NCBI GenBank assembly: GCA_018222605.1
Contig: JAAEZZ010000003.1
Location: 1 to 64,000 of the forward strand
DNA: 64,000 nucleotides
DNA from: Alphaproteobacteria bacterium
Lineage (GTDB): Bacteria; Pseudomonadota; Alphaproteobacteria; Caulobacterales; Hyphomonadaceae
Direction: 5' to 3'
A program made the translations under genes and the position numbers. The notes beneath the pieces are model-generated. The model ran no database searches, was not told where the DNA came from, and saw only the letters and a list, made by a program, of their open reading frames with translations. Positions 19,470 through 30,468 of the stretch are shown piece after piece. Position 1 is the stretch's first letter. Each line of letters opens with the position of its first letter.

Positions 19470-20960
19470 TCAAGGGCATTTGATCTCAGGTATTCCGCTC
19501 GAAGACGCTGTTTCCGTAGCAGGTTCTTTTGCGTCTTCCGGCGCTGTTTCAGGAAGCCGCCTGATTGCAATTCCAGCAAGGATGAGCACACAGGCCACCA
19601 ATGGACTTGCGATGTTGAAAAAACAGAAAGGCGCGTAGGCCCAGGTCGCCACGCCTAACGTCGGAGCCATGAAAGCACCACACGTATTCCAAGGAACAAG
19701 CGGCGACGTGACAGTCCCAAAATCCTCCGCGGTTCGTGAGAGCATTTCAGAGCGAAAGCCGCGCGCCTTTACCTCACCAGCATACATCCGCGTCGACAGG
19801 ACAATGGAGAGATACTGGTCTGCTGCCACCACGTTTGACATAAGAGCGGTGGCACCCGCGCCGAGGAAGACAGACCTGTCACGCCGCATCAGACGAAGGA
19901 CCGCGCGTAGAATCTGATCAAGGCAACCGGAGCGTTCCATCATGCCGCTGAAGAACATCGCCGAGACGATTAACCAGATGGTCGTCAGCATACTGGACAT
20001 TCCACCACGGGAAAGCAGTTCACGCGCTGCAGGAAGGTCACCGTCGTAAACATACCCTGTCGCGACGAAGCTCCAATAGCTTAGGAGTCTGCCACCTAAA
20101 TCCGCTCCATTCGCCTCAGTTTGGGCCACCAAGCCGATGAGAATGCCTGCAAGAATGGACACCACAAGCACGACGAGCGGCGGCACGCGCAACATCGCGA
20201 GCACGACCAACAAACCCATCGGTGCAAACACGAGCCAGTCCATGTTGAAATTGCGCCGGAACTCTTCCACCAGCGCAGCCAGTTGCGTAGTATCGAGTTG
20301 CGCCGAACTGTTCAGACTGAACACAAGAAACAGAAAGAAGGCCACCAGATAGGCAGACACAGTCGTCCACAGCAGATAACGGACATGGACGAAGAGATCG
20401 GCACCTACCATGCTGGCCGAAAGGTTTGTCGTATCCGATAACGGTGACAGTTTGTCTCCGAAATATGCGCCTGAAATAATGGCCCCCGCCGTCATGGGGA
20501 GAGAATGTCCGGACGCTTCTGCGATCGCGATAATTGCAACCCCGATCGTTCCGGTAGTCGTCCATGCACTACCTGTTGCCAGCGCTACAACTGAGCAGAG
20601 CACCATTGCACCAGGATAGAATATTGCGGGGTGTAGTAGACCTGCCCCGAAGGCGATCAGAGCCGGAATAACCCCAGCGGCAATCCATACTGCAATCAGA
20701 CCACCAATGCTGAGCAGTAGAAGGACCGGCGTCACGACCATGCGGAAATGCTCGGCGACCGAGTCTTCAAGCGCTTTCCACGACACCCCGCTCAGCACGC
20801 CGACGGCGCCCGCCGCCATACCCGCACCCATCAGTGCCACCTGTACCGGGCCACCGGTCGCTTCGTCTCCAAAAGTGAAAACGGCAAGTCCTAGCAAAAA
20901 CAGGAGAATAAACAGGGGCGCGAGAGCCAACCAGAATGAAGGGCGATCTGTTGCTGTCAT
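19470..20960 (-). CDS. NhaC-family Na+/H+ antiporter-like transporter
   Basis: Multiple TM segments, SAWTTTGTIGVAIIAIAEASGHSLPMTAGAIISGAYFGDKLSPLSDTTNLSA, PLVPWNTCGAFMAPTLGVATWAYAPFCFFN; start MTATDRPSFW preferred. Confidence 0.9.
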   Translation of the reverse strand: MTATDRPSFWLALAPLFILLFLLGLAVFTFGDEATGGPVQVALMGAGMAAGAVGVLSGVSWKALEDSVAEHFRMVVTPVLLLLSIGGLIAVWIAAGVIPALIAFGAGLLHPAIFYPGAMVLCSVVALATGSAWTTTGTIGVAIIAIAEASGHSLPMTAGAIISGAYFGDKLSPLSDTTNLSASMVGADLFVHVRYLLWTTVSAYLVAFFLFLVFSLNSSAQLDTTQLAALVEEFRRNFNMDWLVFAPMGLLVVLAMLRVPPLVVLVVSILAGILIGLVAQTEANGADLGGRLLSYWSFVATGYVYDGDLPAARELLSRGGMSSMLTTIWLIVSAMFFSGMMERSGCLDQILRAVLRLMRRDRSVFLGAGATALMSNVVAADQYLSIVLSTRMYAGEVKARGFRSEMLSRTAEDFGTVTSPLVPWNTCGAFMAPTLGVATWAYAPFCFFNIASPLVACVLILAGIAIRRLPETAPEDAKEPATETASSSGIPEIKCP

Positions 20961-21061
20961 GATGCTCCGCGCGCCATGAACCGCACCGATCCGTGATGTC
21001 TTGCCAGGCTTTCCTGGGGCGGCGTCCGGCGGGAAACCCCGGACGCCGCTTGAAACCACAT

Positions 21062-23350
21062 CTAGAATTCCTTCCTCAAAGTGACGCCAACTGTCCGGGG
21101 CGTCAGGAAGGACTGTGCAGGCGCTCCGCCGTAGGAGAAGGTGTCGGAGAAGGTCACCGAATCCTTGTTGAGGAGGTTCTTCGCGAAGATTGAGATATCC
21201 CAGCCCTCTGACCGTATACCCAGGCTCGCATTGAGGACGACATAGTCGCCCACCTCCTTGTCCTCGGTGATGCCGAAACGAGAATCGAGATTGTTCGCCG
21301 CGACATTGTCCTGAAACTCCTCGATCAATGTCGAGCGGAACGGACCGATATAGTTCAGGTTGCCGTTCGCATAGACATCCAGGCCATTCGTCAGCTGTCT
21401 GTCATAGGACAGCGCGAGGTTCATCATGCTTTCCGGAGCCGCCGGCAACTTTTGACTCTGATACTGAGCGTTGCCATCGAGTTGCGTATCCACATAGGAC
21501 CCGCTTAGCAACAGGGTGAGATTCCGTGTCACGAGGGCAGAAAATTCAGCTTCGATACCCTGACTGGTGGCGCTGCCGAGATTAACCAGTGGCGTGTATG
21601 CACCTCCCGCGAGCGTTAGAAAGACAGGTATCTCCGTCCAATCGGCGAAGAAGACTGCACCGCTGAGGTTTGCTCGACCGTCTGCCAGCGAGAGTTTGGT
21701 TCCGGCTTCATAGTTCCACAGGGAGTCCGAATTGTAAGCGTAGTATTGCTCCTCATTGGGAATATCGATGCCGGGCAGGTTCGGCGGAGCCCCGTTGAAA
21801 CCGCCAAGACGGAACCCTTTTGATACCTGGAAGTAGTAGAGCTGGCCTTCGCGAGGCTCGTAGCGAACGTTGATCCGCGGGGTCCAGACACTCTCGGCCT
21901 GCTTGCCGGATTCCGCATCGACCGCAATGTCCTGTTCATAATCGGAATAGCGAACGCCCAGATCGATCCCCCAGCCCCTCGGAAGATCAATATTGGCTTC
22001 GGCAAAACCCGACCATTGGGTCGAGTCGCTGATACGCCCGATTTGCAGGATCGGTCCGAACAGGGCGTCTTCCACAAAGACCGAGTTCCGGACTGAATCC
22101 TCATTTCGATAAAAGGCGCCCACAATCCACTGGACTGGGGAATCCGTTTGCGAGGTCAGACGCACTTCCTGCGAAAAGACGTCACTGTCGACCCGGTCAT
22201 CACTATAGAGATCATAGGATTCCAGCCCCCAGAAAGAAGGAGGGCCCGCCAACGCAACGACGTTGCCGTCATAGAGTGAAGAGTCGCGGCGGCCGAAATA
22301 CTGAGACTCGTAATAAGCAGTCACAGAGTCGAGCCTGACATCGCCAAAGTCGTAACCGACATTCAGGTTATACAGCGAGAAGTCCGTATCATCACGCTCA
22401 TCGCCGCGGCGCCGTTGCGCATTCCCGGCACCTTCAAACGGCTCGCGCACTCGCCGTCCATCGACTTCCGTCGACTGGTCGATGAACTGAAGCAGAATGT
22501 CGAGTTTGTCGGTCGGCTGGACGAGAAAGGCAAGCCTGCCACCGGAAATCGTGCCGCCACCGACATTATCGCCGGTCTGAAGGTTCTTCACATAGGCCGC
22601 CTCGTCGCGCTGGTAGAGCGATCCGCGCAGTGCAACCTTTCCGCCGGGCAGCGGCATGTTCACAGTCGCTGTCAGGTTGCTGCTGGCATCATCGCTGCCA
22701 TCGACAGTACTTGTGCTCGCCGAGAGCTCGGCATGGAAGCCATCAAGATCCGGCCGCTTCGGCAACACGCGCAGTGTACCGCCTAGCGACCCAGCCCCGT
22801 AATACGTGCCCTGCGGCCCGCGCAGAACTTCAATCCGCTCGATATCGACCGGTTCGACTTCGAGCGCCCGAAGACCACCATTCAGCGCGACTTCATCAAA
22901 GTAGGTGACGACTGTGCCGCCAAGATTGCTGCCGCCCGGGGTCGTCGTGAGCCCCCGGATGATCACATTGCTGACGCCGATCCCACTATCAATCAGCGCA
23001 ACACTCGGCACTGTGGTCAGGTAATCTCGGTATTCGTCGGCGCCAAGTTTCTGCAGGTCATCGCTGGTGACGGCAGAAATCGAATAGGCAGCGTTGAGAA
23101 TATCTTCTTCCCTCTTGCTGGCTGTAACAGTCACGCTCTTCAGAACATAGGTTTCATCGACAGGCGCCGTTTCCTCCGCAAAGGCAAAGCCGACTGGGCC
23201 ACCCATTATCAACGCCGGCAGAAGGGCAGCCGTTGCTAAAAGTCTGCGACGTGAACTCCAGGATTTAATCACTGCCAATCCTCCCTGTTTTGACATTTGT
23301 CCCGCAGGTTGAGCATCACCGGAGCGACCGCTGAAGGCCTCATTGGGCAA
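21062..23350 (-). CDS. TonB-dependent receptor
   Basis: VTVTASKREEDILNAAYSISAVT, RIEVLRGPQGTYYGAGSLGGTLRV, C-terminal ...VGVTLRKEF; start may be internal. Confidence 0.95.
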   Translation of the reverse strand: MPNEAFSGRSGDAQPAGQMSKQGGLAVIKSWSSRRRLLATAALLPALIMGGPVGFAFAEETAPVDETYVLKSVTVTASKREEDILNAAYSISAVTSDDLQKLGADEYRDYLTTVPSVALIDSGIGVSNVIIRGLTTTPGGSNLGGTVVTYFDEVALNGGLRALEVEPVDIERIEVLRGPQGTYYGAGSLGGTLRVLPKRPDLDGFHAELSASTSTVDGSDDASSNLTATVNMPLPGGKVALRGSLYQRDEAAYVKNLQTGDNVGGGTISGGRLAFLVQPTDKLDILLQFIDQSTEVDGRRVREPFEGAGNAQRRRGDERDDTDFSLYNLNVGYDFGDVRLDSVTAYYESQYFGRRDSSLYDGNVVALAGPPSFWGLESYDLYSDDRVDSDVFSQEVRLTSQTDSPVQWIVGAFYRNEDSVRNSVFVEDALFGPILQIGRISDSTQWSGFAEANIDLPRGWGIDLGVRYSDYEQDIAVDAESGKQAESVWTPRINVRYEPREGQLYYFQVSKGFRLGGFNGAPPNLPGIDIPNEEQYYAYNSDSLWNYEAGTKLSLADGRANLSGAVFFADWTEIPVFLTLAGGAYTPLVNLGSATSQGIEAEFSALVTRNLTLLLSGSYVDTQLDGNAQYQSQKLPAAPESMMNLALSYDRQLTNGLDVYANGNLNYIGPFRSTLIEEFQDNVAANNLDSRFGITEDKEVGDYVVLNASLGIRSEGWDISIFAKNLLNKDSVTFSDTFSYGGAPAQSFLTPRTVGVTLRKEF

Positions 23351-23520
23351 ATACGGAGGATCTCTACGAAACAGTCCCCGTCGCCGTAGAATCTGCTATC
23401 GACGCCCCGCCATTCTGAGCAAATTTGCGCCTGGTCATGGTGCGCTCATCTCCAAAGAACTGTAATTCGTGCTGTCAGACTAACTCGAACCAGTTTCCGC
23501 TTTTCCTGGACGAGCAGGTA

Positions 23521-23740
23521 TCAGGCAGCGAGAAGGTCGCGCCATTCGAGAAGAGCGGCGTCGCGTAGCGATTTGAAGCCGGTCCTGCTCTCAATATTCC
23601 TTTGATGATTGAAGTGATTGTGCACAGACGAATGGATTGAAACGAACTTCTGGAGACTTCGCATACGCCGGAAGCGCAACATCGCTCGTTCTCGTCGGCG
23701 GAAAGGAAGATGGGAATTTTCGTTCGGCACGATTGTTCCT
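23521..23740 (-). pseudogene. IS6-family transposase C-terminal remnant
   Basis: HLPFRRRERAMLRFRRMRSLQKFVSIHSSVHNHFNHQRN...FKSLRDAALLEWRDLLAA; homologous to the C-terminus of the 9.0-9.6 kb copy. Confidence 0.8.
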
Positions 23741-23759
23741 ATGTCGGCCGCACACTGGC

Positions 23760-24110
23760 TCAGACAATCAGGCGTTCGACCACGAAATGCGAGACTCAGA
23801 TCACGCAGCTTCTGGACCGCATCATGAATGCCTCAAGCGATAGCGTCGTATCGGCCTATGAGGCCCGAATTACGAAGCTGGAAAAAGAGAAACTGGCGCT
23901 CACCGACAAGCTCTCTCAAACGGGCAAGCCTAAGCGCCCATTTGGTGAAATGTTCGAACTCACCATTTCCTTCCTCTCAAACCCTTGTAATCTTTGGAAA
24001 AGTGAGCGCTATGAGGACAAACAAACCGTGCTGAAACTGGTGTTTTCCTCGCCTCTCAAATACAAGAAGAATGAGGGGTTTCGAACCCCGGATTTCTCCA
24101 GTATTTTCAG
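23760..24110 (+). pseudogene. serine recombinase C-terminal remnant
   Basis: ETQITQLLDRIMNASSDSVVSAYEARITKLEKEKLALTDKLSQTGKPKRPFGEMFELTISFLSNPCNLWKS...NEGFRTPDFS; catalytic N-terminus missing. Confidence 0.75.
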
Positions 24111-24145
24111 CCTGTTACAGGAAATCTCAGGGCTAAAAGAAGGGA

Positions 24146-24235
24146 TGGCGGAGAGAGAGGGATTCGAACCCTCGGAACCCTTGCGAGCTCACTAGTTTTC
24201 GAGACTAGCCTATTCAACCACTCTAGCACCTCTCC
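24146..24235 (-). tRNA. tRNA-Ser (anticodon CGA)
   Basis: Minus strand GGAGAGGTGCTAGAGTGGTTGAATAGGCTAGTCTCGAAAACTAG...GGGTTCGAATCCCTCTCTCTCCGCCA; long variable arm, encoded CCA. Confidence 0.95.
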
Positions 24236-24420
24236 GCAGGGCCCGTGGACGGCTGCTTGCACTATATAATATAAGGCCCATGTGCAAGCACCTGAAAACG
24301 CCTGAAGATCATATTTGACAGCGCGGCTTGTTTGGTGTTTACCCCCCGCTTCGAGCGCGGAACCGGCGACGGCTTCGCGCGCAATTCATTTCGATTAGCA
24401 TTCCGGAAGGACGAGACCCC

Positions 24421-25050
24421 ATGTTCGCGGTCATCAAAACAGGCGGTAAGCAGTATAAGGTCGCGGAAGGCGATACGATCACCGTCGAAAAACTGGATGC
24501 CGAAGCTGGTAAGGATGTCACCTTTGACTCCGTGCTCATGGTGGGCAGTGGCGACGACGTAACCGTTGGCGCCCCACTAGTGTCCGGCGCAGCCGTTTTC
24601 GGCGAAGTATCTGAGCAGACGCGCGGTGATAAAGTCATCATCCGCAAGAAGCGTCAGCGCCAAACCTATCGCCGCACGAAAGGCCACCGTCAGCACCTGA
24701 CGGTCGTCACCATCACCGGCATCAGCACCGACGGCAAAAAGCCCGCCAAAAAAGCCGCTCCTAAAAAGGAAGAGGCTCCGAAAGCTGAGGCTGCTCCGGC
24801 CAAGGAAGCGCCTGCAAAGGCTGAAGCGGCTCCGGCTGCTGCCAGCGGTGCAGACGATCTGAAAAAGCTGACCGGCGTTGGCCCGGCCATGGAGAAAAAG
24901 CTGAACGGCGCTGGCATCACGACTTTCGCACAAGTCGCTGCCCTCACCGAGGCTGACATTGCCAAGCTCGAAGAAGAGCTGAGCATCGCAGGTAAGTTCG
25001 AGAAGGGTGACTGGGTCGCCCAGGCTCAGGAATTGGCTAAGGACGCATAA
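24421..25050 (+). CDS. rplU: 50S ribosomal protein L21 with Ala/Lys-rich linker and C-terminal helix-hairpin-helix-like extension
   Basis: [30 protein letters not shown]...[15 protein letters not shown]; tail [43 protein letters not shown]. Confidence 0.97.
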   Translation: MFAVIKTGGKQYKVAEGDTITVEKLDAEAGKDVTFDSVLMVGSGDDVTVGAPLVSGAAVFGEVSEQTRGDKVIIRKKRQRQTYRRTKGHRQHLTVVTITGISTDGKKPAKKAAPKKEEAPKAEAAPAKEAPAKAEAAPAAASGADDLKKLTGVGPAMEKKLNGAGITTFAQVAALTEADIAKLEEELSIAGKFEKGDWVAQAQELAKDA

Positions 25051-25089
25051 GGCTGTATACAAGCCGCGCTAAAGGATCAGGAGCAACTC

Positions 25090-25359
25090 ATGGCTCATAA
25101 GAAATCAGGTGGTTCGTCCCGTAACGGCCGCGACTCAAACCCGAAGTTTCTCGGCGTCAAAAAATTTGGCGGTGAGCATGTGATTCCGGGCAACGTGATC
25201 GTACGTCAGCGCGGCACTCAAAAGTGGCCGGGCAAAGGCGTTGGCATGGGCCGCGATCACACCCTCTTTGCGCTTTCCGAAGGCAAGGTTGAGTTTACGC
25301 GCAAGGCCGGTGGCCGTCTCTACGTAAACATTGTACCGGTCGCGGACGCAGCAGAATAG
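25090..25359 (+). CDS. rpmA: 50S ribosomal protein L27
   Basis: [43 protein letters not shown]. Confidence 0.98.
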   Translation: MAHKKSGGSSRNGRDSNPKFLGVKKFGGEHVIPGNVIVRQRGTQKWPGKGVGMGRDHTLFALSEGKVEFTRKAGGRLYVNIVPVADAAE

Positions 25360-25415
25360 CGGCTGACAGCGCGGCCGCGGGAACGTGGCCGGATCGCTTC
25401 AGACGATCAGTTTCC

Positions 25416-25450
25416 AAGGGGAGGCAGGCCACTGTCTCCCCTTTATTTTT
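25416..25450 (+). terminator. rho-independent terminator after rpmA
   Basis: AAGGGGAG-N12-CTCCCCTT perfect 8-bp stem followed by TATTTTT. Confidence 0.7.
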
Positions 25451-25490
25451 GCCTCCCCTGCCCGCTTCGGCTTCAAGGAGGAGTCATGGC

Positions 25491-27299
<1,809 letters not shown>

Positions 27300-27406
27300 G
27301 GCGAAAAACCTCTCTGTTTCCATCCTCGTGACGGGCAATGGCCTGCCTTGTCAACGGCTTCATTTTCTCTTCCGGCATCTGCCGCACCAGTGTATCGCTG
27401 CGCCTC

Positions 27407-28525
27407 ATGACTGACACGCCTTTTGCCTCTGCCAAGCGTATTGTGGTGAAAACCGGTTCTGCCCTCGTGGCGGAGAAGGGCACCCCTCGCCATGCCTGGC
27501 TGGAGAAGCTGGCTGCAGACATTGTGACCCTGCGTCGGCGCGGTCTGGAAGTGATCCTCGTTTCCTCCGGCGCCGTTGCGCTGGGACGAGCCAGCCTCGG
27601 CAGTGCCGGCACAAGCCGTCTGGACCAGAAACAGGCCGCCGCTGCGATTGGCCAATTGCGGCTGATGTCTGCAATCGGCGGCGCGTTTGAACCGCATGGC
27701 GTCATCATCGGCCAAGCGCTGCTGACTCTGGGCGACACAGAGAATCGCCGCCGTTGGCTGAATGCCCGCGCCACGCTTGAGACACTGCTTGAGGCGGGCA
27801 CGGTTCCGGTCATCAATGAGAATGACACCGTGGCAACAGACGAGATCCGCTATGGCGACAATGATCGTCTTGCTGCCCGTGTTGCGCAGATGATGGGGGC
27901 GGACGTGCTGGTCCTGCTGTCGGATATTGACGGCCTCTACACCGCTGACCCGCGCAGCCATCCGGATGCGACGCATATCCCCCACCTCACCGAACTGACG
28001 GGCGAGCATGATGCCATGGCCACAGGCGCGAATGCCGAGGCTGGCGTTGGCTCTGGCGGTATGACAACGAAGCTCGCCGCTGCCCGTATCGCCCACGCAG
28101 CAGGCTGCTCCACACTGATCACAATCGGCAACCGCGAGCATCCCCTCCTCTCTATTGAGAATGGCGCGCGCTGCACGCTGATTTCCGCCGCCACCACCCC
28201 CGCCAATGCCCGCGCCGCCTGGCTGGCTGGCCATCTGACGCCCGAAGGTTCAATCACCCTGGACGAGGGCGCAGCCAAGGCGCTGCGCGGCGGGGCGAGC
28301 CTGCTGGCCGTCGGCATCACAGGCGTGACCGGCAGCTTTGAGCGCGGCGCAGCTGTCGCTCTCAATGCCCCCTCAGGCCAGACGATTGGGAAGGGCGTCA
28401 CCGCCTACAGTTCATTCGAAATCCAGCGCGTCATCGGGCGCCACAGCGAAGAGGTGGAAGCCATTCTCGGCTATCGCGGCCGCCCGGCAATCATCCACCG
28501 CGACGATATGGTTCTGGTTAGGTAA
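27407..28525 (+). CDS. proB: glutamate 5-kinase
   Basis: RIVVKTGSALVAEKG, EVILVSSGAVALGRASLG, VPVINENDTVATDEIRYGDNDRLAARVAQMMGADVLVLLSDIDGLYTADP; C-terminal PUA-like region. Confidence 0.96.
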   Translation: MTDTPFASAKRIVVKTGSALVAEKGTPRHAWLEKLAADIVTLRRRGLEVILVSSGAVALGRASLGSAGTSRLDQKQAAAAIGQLRLMSAIGGAFEPHGVIIGQALLTLGDTENRRRWLNARATLETLLEAGTVPVINENDTVATDEIRYGDNDRLAARVAQMMGADVLVLLSDIDGLYTADPRSHPDATHIPHLTELTGEHDAMATGANAEAGVGSGGMTTKLAAARIAHAAGCSTLITIGNREHPLLSIENGARCTLISAATTPANARAAWLAGHLTPEGSITLDEGAAKALRGGASLLAVGITGVTGSFERGAAVALNAPSGQTIGKGVTAYSSFEIQRVIGRHSEEVEAILGYRGRPAIIHRDDMVLVR

Positions 28526-28534
28526 CCTGCCGCC

Positions 28535-28999
28535 ATGGCCCGTTTTCGCCTTGCGACACCAGAAGATATCAGGGCCCTTACCGCGCTGGAAAGCAGCTTT
28601 CCACCGGAGGACCGTTTCTCCGCCCGAACCTGGCGACGTCTGCTGAAAGGCAATTCCGCGGTGCTGGTCAGCGACTCAGGCGAAACCCTGACCAGCGCAG
28701 CGGTTCTCCTGTTCCGCAAAGGCGCCCAGATTGCCCGTCTCTACTCGATAACCGTTGCAGAGGCGGTACGCGGCACCGGGCTCTCTTCTGCACTGCTGTC
28801 AGAATGCGAAGACATTTCAAGGCAGAGAGGCTGCAGCCATATGCGCCTTGAAGTGCGCGCAACCAATTCCCGTGCAATACGTCTTTACGAGAGGCACGGA
28901 TATCGCGTAATGGCGCGCGCCGCAGCGTATTATCCGGATGGGGAAGACGCACTTAGAATGGAGAAGCCGCTGACCGGCCTCTCAAGAGAGGAAACATGA
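28535..28999 (+). CDS. GNAT-family N-acetyltransferase
   Basis: ARLYSITVAEAVRGTGLSSALLSECEDISRQRGCSHMRLEVRATNSRAIRLYERHGYRVMARAAAYY. Confidence 0.9.
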   Translation: MARFRLATPEDIRALTALESSFPPEDRFSARTWRRLLKGNSAVLVSDSGETLTSAAVLLFRKGAQIARLYSITVAEAVRGTGLSSALLSECEDISRQRGCSHMRLEVRATNSRAIRLYERHGYRVMARAAAYYPDGEDALRMEKPLTGLSREET

Positions 29000-30465
29000 C
29001 CGATTGGGTCGTACTCGTAGAATCCGCCAATGACATCAGCCAGGCGGAAACTCCCCACAAGGTGCTGAAAGTCTCTGACTACATCACCAAGCCTGCCCTG
29101 TTCTCAGGCCGGCGTCCCTATATTCTGAACCTCTGCCGGTCCTATGGCTATCAGTCGGAAGGCTATTATGCCTCTCTTCTGGCAGAGGCGCGCGGCCACC
29201 GCGTCAGTCCCAGCGTGCAGACCATGGTCGAGCTATCCGCCAAGGGCCTCTACAAGCATGCCCTGCCCGACCTTGGCGAACGCCTGAGTGAAGCCCGCGC
29301 AAAAGGTGCCGAAGAGATCGAGAGCCTGTTCGTTGCTTTTTCGAAACCGGAAACGGCGGGCTATGAAAAGCTTGCCCGCGAAGTGTCCGACTGGTTCCGC
29401 GTGCCTGCCCTGGAGGTGGAATTTGACGCCACTGCGCCGCATGGCATTGGACGTGTCCGGATGGTTCCGCCGCAGAAGCTGAAAGGCGCACGCCGGGATT
29501 TCTTCCTGGAATCGATGGCCAGCTACACCAGCGGCCGCATCAGCGAGCCCAAGACAAAGGCCCCGGCCAAATGGGCCCTCGCCGTGCTAGTTGACCCACA
29601 GGAAAAGACGGCGCCCTCCAAGCCTGCCTCCATCAAACGCCTCGCTGATGTTGCCGCCAAGATGGGCGTAGAAGTCGAGACGATCGAACCATCAGACCTG
29701 ACCAGCCTTGCCGAGTTCGACGCGCTCTTCATTCGCGCCACGACACAGATCGACAATTACACTTACAAATTCGCCCGCCGCGCCGAGCAGGAAGGCATGC
29801 CCGTCATTGATGACACGCATTCCATGATCCGCTGCACAAATAAGGTGTACCTGAAAGAGATCCTGGAAAAGGCGGGCCTGCCCATTCCGCGCACGGAAAT
29901 CCTCGACGAGAAAAGTGACCTCGCCGCCGTGTTCGAAAAGCTCGGCACACCCGTCGTATTGAAGACACCGGACGGTTCCTTCGGCACGAACATGGTGAAG
30001 GCCAGAACATTTGAGGAATTGCGCGACGGCGCGAAAAAGATGTTCAAAGACACAGCCCTGATCATCGCGCAGGAATTCGTGCCGACCAAATATGACTGGC
30101 GCATCGGCGTACTCAATGGCGAACCGCTCTATGCTTGCCAATATCGTATGGCACGCGGCCATTGGCAGATCGTGAAGCATGGCCCTGATGGCAAGACAAC
30201 AGAAGGCGGCTTCGCCACCTTTGCGGTAGAAGACGTGCCCCCCGCCGTGGTGGACGCTGCCGTACGTGGTGCACGTCTGATCGGCGACGGCCTGTATGGT
30301 GTCGATCTGAAAGAGACGGACAAGGGCGTCGTGATCATCGAGATCAATGATAATCCGTCAATTGATCATGATGTCGAAGGCGCCTTGCTGAAAGACGAGT
30401 TGTGGCGTCGCATCATTTCCTGGTTTTCGACCCGGCTGGAACAACGCATGGGCCGCGTGTCCTGA
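28996..30465 (+). CDS. RimK-family ATP-grasp protein with N-terminal RLAN-like domain
   Basis: KALFSGRRPYILNLCRSYGYQSEGYYASLLAEARGHRV-type N-terminal domain; VVLKTPDGSFGTNMVKA and VVIIEINDNPSIDHDVEG ATP-grasp motifs. Confidence 0.88.
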   Translation: MTDWVVLVESANDISQAETPHKVLKVSDYITKPALFSGRRPYILNLCRSYGYQSEGYYASLLAEARGHRVSPSVQTMVELSAKGLYKHALPDLGERLSEARAKGAEEIESLFVAFSKPETAGYEKLAREVSDWFRVPALEVEFDATAPHGIGRVRMVPPQKLKGARRDFFLESMASYTSGRISEPKTKAPAKWALAVLVDPQEKTAPSKPASIKRLADVAAKMGVEVETIEPSDLTSLAEFDALFIRATTQIDNYTYKFARRAEQEGMPVIDDTHSMIRCTNKVYLKEILEKAGLPIPRTEILDEKSDLAAVFEKLGTPVVLKTPDGSFGTNMVKARTFEELRDGAKKMFKDTALIIAQEFVPTKYDWRIGVLNGEPLYACQYRMARGHWQIVKHGPDGKTTEGGFATFAVEDVPPAVVDAAVRGARLIGDGLYGVDLKETDKGVVIIEINDNPSIDHDVEGALLKDELWRRIISWFSTRLEQRMGRVS

Positions 30466-30468
30466 CAC

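Noticed and set aside
9000-23740. Recent IS6/IS26-type composite transposon
   Set aside because: Both copies are decayed and differ in sequence; no identical ends or target duplication seen
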